Assembly: GCA_964535025.1 (NCBI GenBank)
Contig: CAZHRW010000186.1
Location: 1 to 13,823, forward strand
DNA: 13,823 nt
Direction: 5' to 3'
From: JAAYZK01 sp964535025
GTDB lineage: Bacteria; Planctomycetota; Phycisphaerae; SM23-33; FEN-1343
Shown here: positions 1-6,180 of the stretch, one piece after another
Layout: every line of letters begins with the position of its first letter
Numbering within the stretch: position 1 is the first letter of the stretch
Position numbers and translations under genes: made by a program
Notes under the pieces: model-generated
Databases searched by the model: none
What the model saw: only the letters and a program-made list of their open reading frames with translations
What the model was told of the DNA's origin: nothing

Positions 1-3000
1 CGACGCTGTCGCCGCGGGTCGCGCGGGCGCGGCGGCGCAGGCGGCGGACCGGCCGCGGATGGGCGGGCGGGGCGGCGGTGGCGTCGGCGGTGACGGTGAC
101 GGCGGCACCGGCGGCGAAGGACCGCTTGAGCGCGGCGAAGTCGTCGAGGTCGACGTCGCCGTCGCCGTCGGCGTCGCCGGTGGCGGGCGTGGCGCCGGGG
201 CGGCCGAAGTGGGCCTTGAGGATGGCGAAGTCGTCGAGGTCGACGTCCCCGTCGGCGTCGAAGTCGGCCGAGGGGCCGCCCGGCGCGGCGCCGGGGGTGC
301 CGAGGTACGCGCCGGCGCGCCAGGCGGCCGGGTCGTTGGGGTCGCCGGCGGGGTCGACCCGCTCGAGCGTCCAGCCGGCCCCGTCGGCGGCGGCGGGCCA
401 GCCGTTGCCGTCATCGTAGGTGAAGCGGCGGAACTCGGTGCCGTTGCCGTGGCGGAGGACGAGGGTTTCGCCGGCGTTGTCGAGCTTGCCGAGGTACTCG
501 CCGGCGACGGGCAGGCCGGTCCCGTAGCGGGCCTCGAAGGCGTCGCGGTCCCTGACCACCAGCACGTAGCCGCCGGCGTCCAGCGTGGTGATCGCGGCGT
601 CGTCGAAGTCGAACGTGACGCCGACGGCCAGCGAGACGGTGCCCAGGTCCAGCGGGGCCGCCGAGGTGTTGTGCAGCTCGATGAATTCGAAGTCGTTGGG
701 ATCGTCGAACCCGGCGAGCCGCTCGGCGTCGGTGGGCGCCGGCGGGTGGTAGTTGATCTCGCTGACGACCACCGGCGGCCCGTCGGCGGTCTCGTAGATC
801 GCCTCGCTCAGCGGGCTCCACGCCCCGGCGTCGTAGACGCGGGCCTTGACGACGGTGTCGGCGGTCAGCAGCACCGGCGCGCTGCCGCTGTAGACCGACG
901 CGTCGGGGTGGACCGCCCCGCCCGGCAGCCGCGGGTCGCTGCCGTCGGTGGTGTAGAGGATCGTCGCGGCCGCGGGGGTCATGGTCAGAATGCTGCCGGG
1001 GGTGACCACGCCGCCGTGGCGGGGCAGGCCGTTGACGAACAGCAGCGGCCCGTTCATGTCGCCGTAGGCCCCGACGTCCTTGTACTGCTGGAGGACGATG
1101 GAGGTGCGGTTGGGGAAGTAGGTGGTCAGCAGGCGGTTCCGCTCGTTGACCCATTCCTCGTCGCGGTCGTAGAGCCGCCGGTCGTCGAAGGCGTCGCGGC
1201 CGGCGTAGAAGACGTCGCGGCGGTAGTCGCCCCAGCGGGCGGACTCGCCGAGGATGGGCAGATAGACCTGGTCGCTGATGGCGTTCCAGCGGTCGATGAC
1301 GCTGTCGGGGGTGAGCAGCCCGCCGTTGAACAGGTGCTTGTGGATGCGGTCGGCGAAGAGGACCTGGAACTCGGCGTTGTCCATCAGTTGCAGCCAGAGG
1401 CGTGTGAGGACGTTCTCGTCGGGGTCGTAGGAGGACGAGGGTTCGTACTGGCCGAACTTGGCCGGGTCGATGCGGTTGTCGTGGAGGCGGATGAAGATGA
1501 TCTCGGTGTCCCAGATCGAGAAGGTCCACTGGCCGCCGTCGCGGTTTCGGATCGCGTGCCAGTTGTGGTGGTCCCAGTCGAAGTTGCCGGCGTACTGGTT
1601 GATGATCATGTAGTCGGCGAAGGCCTCGACGTCGAGCATCCCGGTCATCTGCCCGTAGCGTGCGGGGTCGTCGAGGCCCTGATCGGCCAGGTCGAGCATG
1701 GCATGCCAGGCGTCGGTGTCGCCGTCGATGGCCTCGCCGGAGTTGATGACGTCGTAGTCGTCCTTGTCGCCGCCGAGGTAGTCGGCGGCGAAGGGGGCCG
1801 AGGGTCGTTCGCCGGGGTTATACAGTCCCCAGTAGATGCCGTTGATGTAGAGGTGGGCGTAGTGGTTGTGGGCGGCGTAGCCGCCGGCGGCCCGTTGGGT
1901 GGCCTTGGCCCACTGGTCGCGGACGTACTGGGCGTAGAGGCGGTTTTCGCTGTAGACGGGCCAGCCGTTGTGGTGGGGCCAGGAGAGGTTGGACCCGGCC
2001 CGCAGGATGAGGGTGTCGAAGCTGTCGGTGGCGTCCTCGCCGAACAGGGGATACTCCAGCTTGCCGCCGCCGTACTGCTCGCGGAAGATCACCCGGAAGG
2101 AGTGCTTGGGCGTGGTTCGCTGGCTGCGGCTGGCCCCGCCGCGCATGCGGAGGCCGCAGTCGATCTGGAACAGCCCGTTGCCCTCGGCGTCGAAGTACTC
2201 GAACGAGCAGGGCCGCTCGTAGTCCATCCCGTCGCGGGTGGCCTTGATGTAGATGCCGGTGTCGGGATCGAAGAGGTTTTCGATATCGGTGACGATGGAG
2301 ATCGAGGGGATCGCCGTCATCGCCGCGATCATCTCGTCGGCGTAGGCGGGGTCGTTGACGATCTCCGGGTCCATGCCGTAATCGGCCGGACGTGTGCAGG
2401 TGTCCCCGTTCCACTCGGCGGGATAGCCGTCGGGCCAATCCGGTTGGGTGAGCACGTCGGCGAGGAAGACGTACGTTTGCGTATCGACATTGGTCGGCTG
2501 CCAGCCGGGCTTGAACGCGGCGGCCCGCAGGACGGTCTGGCCGGCGATGTGGACGGGGCCGGCGTAGACGGTCCCGTGCGTGGCGGTGGGCGTCGAGCCG
2601 TCGGTGGTATAGCGGATCTCGGCGCCGTCGGTGTCGGTGGTGATGGCCACGTCGATCGGCTCGGCGTAGAACCCGCGGTCGACGCTGAAGGTCGTATCGT
2701 CCACGAAGCCCAGGACCCCGCCGACGTTCTCGGCGCCGGGGGTGGGCGTGGCGAAGTACGCCGCCTCGTCGCCGACCACCAGCCCGTAGGAGATATCGTC
2801 GTCCTGGGCGGGGAAACTCGGCGCGTAGGCGTGCTCGACGGTCACGCCGTCCGGGCGGATCAGGCCGAGGTATTCGCCGTCCGCCGAGAGCTTGAAGTCG
2901 GTGTGCAGCTCGCCGGCCGGGTCGCGGCGGTCCTTGTCGGAGGCGAAGATCACGCGGTAGCCGCCGGGAGCGAGGGTGATCGCCGGCAGCTCCCACAGGC

Positions 3001-3220
3001 CCCCCAGGTCCGCGTCGTCGGTGAGGAACCACCCGTCGAGGTCGACCGGCTCGCTGCCGGCGTTGTACAGTTCGAGCCAGTCGGGGTAATCGCCGTCGGC
3101 GTCGGCGAGCGTCTGGTCGTTGGCGGCCATGAACTCGGTGATCAGCACCCCGCCGGCCAGCAGCAGCCGCGGCTCAAGGGTCTCCATCGCGACGGCGGCG
3201 CAGGATGCACGGCGGCGCAT
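1..3220 (-). CDS. LEPR-XLL / lamin-tail / CotH kinase / dockerin surface protein, 3' end outside window
   Basis: One open frame of 1073 codons runs from ATG 3220 off the left edge. I chose 3220 over the in-frame ATG at 3226 because GGGAGG (3227-3232) touches the 3226 ATG but stands 6 nt from 3220. Residues 15-22 read LEPRLLLA, the LEPR-XLL signature of planctomycete exported proteins. Next come a lamin-tail domain (about 24-130), a chitobiase C-terminal-like segment (about 178-250, with RYTTDGSTPT), and a CotH kinase-like region (about 300-650) with DWDHHN (548-553) and WDTE (570-573), the expected places for the acidic metal/ATP residues. A second TTDGSDP segment (near 755), a second lamin-tail domain (about 812-935) and two dockerin-like DxDxDGDVDLDDF repeats (985-1040) follow. 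The Arg-rich tail has no stop in the window. CotH-fold proteins can be protein kinases; the substrate here is unknown. Probably exported and surface-attached. Confidence 0.85.
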   Translation of the reverse strand, partial: MRRRASCAAVAMETLEPRLLLAGGVLITEFMAANDQTLADADGDYPDWLELYNAGSEPVDLDGWFLTDDADLGGLWELPAITLAPGGYRVIFASDKDRRDPAGELHTDFKLSADGEYLGLIRPDGVTVEHAYAPSFPAQDDDISYGLVVGDEAAYFATPTPGAENVGGVLGFVDDTTFSVDRGFYAEPIDVAITTDTDGAEIRYTTDGSTPTATHGTVYAGPVHIAGQTVLRAAAFKPGWQPTNVDTQTYVFLADVLTQPDWPDGYPAEWNGDTCTRPADYGMDPEIVNDPAYADEMIAAMTAIPSISIVTDIENLFDPDTGIYIKATRDGMDYERPCSFEYFDAEGNGLFQIDCGLRMRGGASRSQRTTPKHSFRVIFREQYGGGKLEYPLFGEDATDSFDTLILRAGSNLSWPHHNGWPVYSENRLYAQYVRDQWAKATQRAAGGYAAHNHYAHLYINGIYWGLYNPGERPSAPFAADYLGGDKDDYDVINSGEAIDGDTDAWHAMLDLADQGLDDPARYGQMTGMLDVEAFADYMIINQYAGNFDWDHHNWHAIRNRDGGQWTFSIWDTEIIFIRLHDNRIDPAKFGQYEPSSSYDPDENVLTRLWLQLMDNAEFQVLFADRIHKHLFNGGLLTPDSVIDRWNAISDQVYLPILGESARWGDYRRDVFYAGRDAFDDRRLYDRDEEWVNERNRLLTTYFPNRTSIVLQQYKDVGAYGDMNGPLLFVNGLPRHGGVVTPGSILTMTPAAATILYTTDGSDPRLPGGAVHPDASVYSGSAPVLLTADTVVKARVYDAGAWSPLSEAIYETADGPPVVVSEINYHPPAPTDAERLAGFDDPNDFEFIELHNTSAAPLDLGTVSLAVGVTFDFDDAAITTLDAGGYVLVVRDRDAFEARYGTGLPVAGEYLGKLDNAGETLVLRHGNGTEFRRFTYDDGNGWPAAADGAGWTLERVDPAGDPNDPAAWRAGAYLGTPGAAPGGPSADFDADGDVDLDDFAILKAHFGRPGATPATGDADGDGDVDLDDFAALKRSFAAGAAVTVTADATAAPPAHPRPVRRLRRRARATRGDSV

Positions 3221-3261
3221 ATCCATCCTCCCAAACCACAGGTGTCCACGACGCGGCCTCC

Positions 3262-3270
3262 ATCTTAGCA
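3262..3270 (-). promoter_or_regulatory. Possible extended -10 for the CotH-type gene
   Basis: On the minus strand this reads TGCTAAGAT, an extended -10-like element (TGn plus TAAGAT) about 42 nt upstream of the start codon. No matching -35 is visible 16-18 nt upstream, so the call is weak. The 82-bp gap from the glycosidase stop at 3303 also allows read-through from that gene. Confidence 0.25.
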
Positions 3271-3302
3271 CGTTCCTGGCGATCCGGGGGGAGGAATCCC
3301 CG

Positions 3303-5633
3303 TCACGTGGCCACCTCCGGCAGGATGTTCGCCACCGTGACCTGCCGTCCGGCTTCGATGGCCCACTCGATCTCGTCGGCCGGGGCAATGACGACCGGGC
3401 CGGTGTGGATGCCGCTGCGGACGCCGGAGCACCAGACCTTCACGGCGATCGTGTTGACCTCGCCCGCCTTGACCAGAGCGGCCGCGATCGGGTAGCGCCG
3501 CGAGCGGTCGCCGGCGGGGTCATCGTCGGCGCCGGTGCGGCCGATCTCGGTGCCGTTGAAATAGGTGACGTCCCAGTCGGACATCCCGCCGGCGTAGAAG
3601 ACCAGGTCCCGCCCGGCCCACGCGGCGGGGATCACCGGCTTGCGGGCCAGCCAGAGCACGCCGACGTACGGCCCGAGGCGAAACTCCGCGTTCATCGGCA
3701 CGCGCAGCATGTCCCACGCGTCGTAATGATGGAAGTCGCGCGCGTACCCGCGACTGCGTTCCTTGAACAGCGGCTTGAACCGCCACGAGCAGTCCAGCGT
3801 CAACAGGCGGCGCACCGGCATCGCCAGGCGCAGGCCGGCCGCGGCGTCGGCGATCGTCAGCTCCGCCCCGCCGAAGTGTACCGGCGGCCGGTCGAAGCCG
3901 ACCCGCACCGCCGCGTCGACGGTCCGGCCGGGCTGGACGGTGAGGTCCAGGCGCGACGGCGTCACCGTCAGCCCCGGACACGCGCACGCCAACGATGCCG
4001 TCCGCGGCGCGCCGGCGGCGTTCGCCAGCCGCAGACCGATCCGATACGAGCCGATCTGCTCGTCGGCGGGGAAGACGACGATCTCGGCCGCATCGGCCGC
4101 CAGCGTCAGGCCGGCGGCGGCGGTCGTCTCGGCGCGGAAGGGCGCCGGTTCGGGCACGTCCGCGGGCGTGTCGACCTCGATCGGCGACGGGTCCCCCACC
4201 GCCGCGTCGAGGGGCAGCACGTTATCCGACAGCGGACGGCCGTCGACCGAGACGGCCCCCTCGGGCGACAGCGTCAGCGTGACCGTCCGCCCGCGCAGGG
4301 GCATCCCGTGCAGCGTGATCGTCCGGCCTTCCAGGAACGCCGGGACGGACGGGGCGAAGACGAGGCGGTCGGCCTCGAAGCGCATGCCGAACAGCCCGTG
4401 CTCGACCACCGCCAGCATCGCCGCGGCCGACCAGACCTGCGAGGGCGAGTACCGCCCCTGGCCGGTGCGGCAATGGAGCAGCTCCATGAAGGTCCCCTCG
4501 AGCATCCCGGTGCGGAGCAGTTGCCCCGTCAGGTACGTCAGGTCCACCCCGCCGGCGGGCGACGGCCGCAGGGCCGGCCGGCGGCGGCCGGCCCACAGGG
4601 CGATGCCCGTCAGGAAGGGCCAGACCGCCTCGGCGTGGTAGACGATGCGCTCGGCGTACCACGGCTTGAGCGTCGGCAGGCCGTACGGGTCGGGCGCGAT
4701 GGCCTCGACGATCCGCCGCGCCCGCCCGTCGTCGACGTCCTCGCAGGCCACGGCGAACAGGTTGCCGAGCGTCTCGAAGCGTTCCTCGCGGTAGCGCCGG
4801 CCGTACTGGAACTGGGCGTACCAGCCGCGGTCGTCCAGCCACAACTCGCGGTCGAGCGCCTCGGCCAGCCGCCGGCGCAGCGCGGCCCAGGCGGCGCGGG
4901 CGGTGTCGCCGATGCCGTCGAGCGCTTCGAGTTGTCGCAGGGCGATCACGTACAGCAGGTTGGTGCTGCTCGAGCGCAGCAGAGGGCCGGTCATCCCGTC
5001 GGGGTAGCCGCTGTGGCCGTCGAAGAAGCACGACCCGCCGGCCAGCAGCCCCGTGTCGGGGTCGAAGCGTTCGCGGATCATCCGGTCGATGGTCCGCGCG
5101 GCATAGGGGGCGCCGTGGCGGAGGAGGCCGCCGTCGCCGCGGACGCGGCCGAGCGCCTCGGCGGCGAGGACCCAGATGATGTGGTCGGTCATCGAGAAGT
5201 ACCGGTCCTCATAGAAGCCGCGATACTGCTCGAACCTGATCTCGCCGAGCTTGTCGTCCAGCAGGCCGCGAAGGATCGGTTCGAGCCGGTCGGCGTAGAA
5301 GGTGGCCATGCCCGCCAGGGCGCTGATGGACGTGTCGCGGACCCACGTGGGGCTGTGGCGGAAGTTGGCGCCGGCGTACATCCCGCCGTCGTGGAAGTTC
5401 GCTTCGATATCCCGCCGCGCGATGCGAAAGGCCCAGTCCATCAGGGCCATGCCCGTTTCCAGTCGCGGCCCGTCGGCGGGCAGGTCGTCGCCGCGGAGGA
5501 TGCGGCGATCGACGGCGCTTTCCATGATGAGGCGGTCGCCGTCGATGCGCGCGGTCCGCTCGATCGTGTGCGGCTCGGCGAACTGCGTGAGCGTCTCGTC
5601 GGTGAAGGTGAAAACATCTGTCCGGTGGGTCAT
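3303..5633 (-). CDS. Six-hairpin glycoside hydrolase-like protein with C-terminal beta-sandwich
   Basis: A 776-aa protein. The frame is open to an ATG at 5714, but I chose 5633 because GAGGAG (5640-5645) lies 6 nt upstream of it. The N-terminal two thirds resemble (alpha/alpha)6-barrel glycosidases of the debranching-enzyme/MGH1-like type. Features are TWVRD (96-100; D100 is a candidate acid), YHAEAVWPF (332-340; E335 is a candidate base) and the late-barrel SPSQVWSAAAML motif (396-407), similar to the PQAWAA motif of amylo-1,6-glucosidases. Residues about 480-610 look like a beta-rich linker. Residues 615-750 resemble the GH2 sugar-binding jelly roll (WDVTYFNGTEIGRT, 687-700). No signal peptide or membrane segment is visible, so it may act in the cytoplasm on imported oligosaccharides. 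Substrate and GH family cannot be assigned by eye. It is divergent from the CE15 esterase. Confidence 0.75.
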   Translation of the reverse strand: MTHRTDVFTFTDETLTQFAEPHTIERTARIDGDRLIMESAVDRRILRGDDLPADGPRLETGMALMDWAFRIARRDIEANFHDGGMYAGANFRHSPTWVRDTSISALAGMATFYADRLEPILRGLLDDKLGEIRFEQYRGFYEDRYFSMTDHIIWVLAAEALGRVRGDGGLLRHGAPYAARTIDRMIRERFDPDTGLLAGGSCFFDGHSGYPDGMTGPLLRSSSTNLLYVIALRQLEALDGIGDTARAAWAALRRRLAEALDRELWLDDRGWYAQFQYGRRYREERFETLGNLFAVACEDVDDGRARRIVEAIAPDPYGLPTLKPWYAERIVYHAEAVWPFLTGIALWAGRRRPALRPSPAGGVDLTYLTGQLLRTGMLEGTFMELLHCRTGQGRYSPSQVWSAAAMLAVVEHGLFGMRFEADRLVFAPSVPAFLEGRTITLHGMPLRGRTVTLTLSPEGAVSVDGRPLSDNVLPLDAAVGDPSPIEVDTPADVPEPAPFRAETTAAAGLTLAADAAEIVVFPADEQIGSYRIGLRLANAAGAPRTASLACACPGLTVTPSRLDLTVQPGRTVDAAVRVGFDRPPVHFGGAELTIADAAAGLRLAMPVRRLLTLDCSWRFKPLFKERSRGYARDFHHYDAWDMLRVPMNAEFRLGPYVGVLWLARKPVIPAAWAGRDLVFYAGGMSDWDVTYFNGTEIGRTGADDDPAGDRSRRYPIAAALVKAGEVNTIAVKVWCSGVRSGIHTGPVVIAPADEIEWAIEAGRQVTVANILPEVAT

Positions 5634-5664
5634 GGGGGTCTCCTCGCATCGCTGCAGGCCGTCC

Positions 5665-5692
5665 AGTGTAGCACGGCGTCCGTGCAAGTCGA
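5665..5692 (-). promoter_or_regulatory. Probable promoter of the glycosidase gene, with operator-like dyad in the spacer
   Basis: Reading the minus strand, TCGACT (5687-5692, 4/6 to the -35 consensus) is followed by a 16-nt spacer and TACACT (5665-5670, 4/6 to -10), which is preceded by TGC as in an extended -10. Transcription would start near 5658, giving a leader of about 25 nt with its SD at 5640-5645. The spacer is almost entirely filled by a perfect dyad, GCACGG-n3-CCGTGC (5671-5685), which suggests a repressor or activator site. Confidence 0.45.
5671..5685. repeat. Perfect 6-bp inverted repeat (operator candidate)
   Basis: GCACGG, a 3-nt centre, then CCGTGC. It abuts the inferred -10 of the glycosidase gene and has no T-tract on either strand, so a protein-binding dyad is more likely than a terminator. 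Confidence 0.5.
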
Positions 5693-5750
5693 GGCCCTGG
5701 GGCGCGTTGGCCATGGCGGCCGCGGCGCGCCGTTTTTTCCCACGAGCCGC

Positions 5751-5779
5751 TTGCCTTTTCGGGCGGTCGAGCGAATTAT
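5751..5779 (+). promoter_or_regulatory. Candidate promoter of structured RNA copy A
   Basis: TTGCCT (5751-5756), a 17-nt spacer and AATTAT (5774-5779) each match 4/6 of the sigma-70 hexamers. They place the transcription start at about 5785-5787, inside the conserved TAGAGGA segment, which is where the predicted RNA begins. Copy B keeps TTGCCT at 5927, but its best -10 (CATGAT, 5954-5959) leaves a 21-nt spacer, so copy B may be expressed poorly or from another promoter. Confidence 0.4.
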
Positions 5780-5783
5780 CCCA

Positions 5784-5887
5784 TAGAGGAAGACCTGTAA
5801 GCCTTCGGGCAAGCGGGTGCCAAGGACCTCCTCGGTCCGATGAAATCGAAAGATATCATCGGACGGATCCTCTACCTTGGCCTTTTT
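5784..5887 (+). ncRNA. Candidate structured small RNA, copy A (pseudoknot, anti-SD loop)
   Basis: About 104 nt. TAGAGGA (5784-5790); hairpin 1 with ACCTGT (5793-5798) against GCGGGT (5813-5818), an AA/AA internal loop and GCC-TTCG-GGC; outer stem GCCAAGG (5819-5825) with CCTTGGC (5875-5881); loop ACCTCCTCG (5826-5834); inner stem GTCCGATGA (5835-5843) with TCATCGGAC (5856-5864), then an A/A mismatch, ATC/GAT and a GAAA tetraloop (5848-5851); and U-tract 5883-5887. TAGAGGA is the exact complement of TCCTCTA (5868-5874), giving an H-type pseudoknot topology. The plus strand is favoured by T·G pairs in hairpin 1 (these become A/C on the other strand), by GAAA and TTCG tetraloops that exist only in this orientation, and by the U-tract. 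I infer an independent sRNA that ends before the CE15 promoter; a leader or attenuator element is the alternative. I recognise no family. Confidence 0.65.
5819..5887 (+). terminator. Terminator-like 3' end of RNA copy A
   Basis: The outer stem GCCAAGG/CCTTGGC encloses the inner hairpin and is followed one base later by five Ts (5883-5887). The 7-bp closing stem next to a U-tract fits Rho-independent termination on the plus strand. Confidence 0.5.
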
Positions 5888-5961
5888 CATGCGCCGGCGG
5901 CGGCACGCGTTTTTTGGCCGACCGGGTTGCCTTTCGCGGGGGACAGGGCGAAGCATGATTG

Positions 5962-6067
5962 TAGAGGAAGGCTTTTGAGTTTGAGAGCTCAAGAGTGCCA
6001 AGGACCTCCTCGATTCGAATGACGTTTTCGAACAGCATTCGAATGGATCCTCCGCCTTGGCCTTTTT
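5962..6067 (+). ncRNA. Candidate structured small RNA, copy B
   Basis: About 106 nt, with the same plan as copy A and different helix sequences. TAGAGGA (5962-5968) and an AG linker are followed by hairpin 1, GCTTTTGAG (5971-5979) with CTCAAGAGT (5988-5996). This abuts outer stem GCCAAGG (5997-6003) with CCTTGGC (6055-6061). Next are the identical loop ACCTCCTCG (6004-6012), then inner stem ATTCGAATG (6013-6021) with CATTCGAAT (6036-6044), closed by a 2x2 mismatch, GTT/AAC and a TTCG tetraloop (6027-6030). U-tract 6063-6067. The pseudoknot pairing weakens to GAGGA/TCCTC plus a terminal T·G. The inner-stem apical segment is 14 nt against 12 in copy A, so reading frame is not conserved between copies, which argues against a protein. 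Confidence 0.65.
5997..6067 (+). terminator. Terminator-like 3' end of RNA copy B
   Basis: Same arrangement as copy A: GCCAAGG (5997-6003) with CCTTGGC (6055-6061), one C, then five Ts (6063-6067). It would isolate the CE15 gene from upstream plus-strand transcription. Confidence 0.5.
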
Positions 6068-6080
6068 GCTGCGCCCGCCG

Positions 6081-6095
6081 CGAGAACCGCTCTCG
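6081..6095. repeat. 5-bp inverted repeat just upstream of the CE15 promoter
   Basis: CGAGA, a 5-nt centre (ACCGC), then TCTCG. It sits 5 bp upstream of the inferred -35 hexamer of the esterase gene, so it is a candidate regulator site. It differs in sequence from the dyad in the glycosidase promoter. Confidence 0.35.
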
Positions 6096-6100
6096 GATCG

Positions 6101-6129
6101 TTGACGCCCGCCGGCGAATCCGTTACACC
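6101..6129 (+). promoter_or_regulatory. Probable promoter of the CE15 esterase gene
   Basis: TTGACG (6101-6106, 5/6 to the -35 consensus), a 17-nt spacer, then TACACC (6124-6129, 3/6 to -10). The start would fall near 6136, leaving a leader of about 45 nt that contains AAGG-C-GAGG. It lies downstream of both RNA terminators, so the esterase does not need transcription through the tandem RNA. Confidence 0.5.
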
Positions 6130-6180
6130 CTCCCAAGAAGCTCGATGCAAACCGTTTCACCCCTCAAGGCGAGGTTCATG

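Larger units (their letters stand above)
5712..6067 (+). repeat. Two tandem diverged copies of a ~178-bp intergenic unit
   Basis: Unit A spans about 5712-5887 and unit B about 5888-6067. Shared landmarks in order are CATG plus a GC-rich stretch, CG followed by six Ts (5731-5738 and 5908-5915), TTGCCTTT (5751 and 5927), TAGAGGAAG (5784 and 5962), TGCCAAGGACCTCCTCG (5818 and 5996), GGATCCTC (5865 and 6045) and CCTTGGCCTTTTT (5875 and 6055). Offsets between copies are 176-180 bp. The segments between landmarks differ in sequence but keep the ability to form hairpins. The two copies probably arose by duplication followed by structure-constrained divergence. Confidence 0.8.

Noticed and set aside
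59..3268. Long plus-strand frame of 1069 codons
   Set aside because: It is the exact antisense of the CotH/dockerin frame. Its Gly/Val/Asp-rich composition is a GC artefact and no domain is visible.
3120..5786. Plus-strand frame of 888 codons
   Set aside because: It is antisense to the glycosidase, whose minus-strand translation has coherent motifs and a good SD.
5712..6067. CRISPR array or MITE
   Set aside because: There are only two long diverged units with no constant repeat/unique spacer pattern, no terminal inverted repeats and no target-site duplication that I can see.
5630..6160. A 176-codon minus-strand frame and a 60-codon minus-strand frame (5856-6038) through the tandem repeat, with related peptides such as EEVLGT in both copies
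   Set aside because: The shared peptides come from DNA conservation of the outer stem and loop. The two copies are in different frames because their inner loops differ by 2 nt, and the changes between copies preserve base pairing rather than codons.
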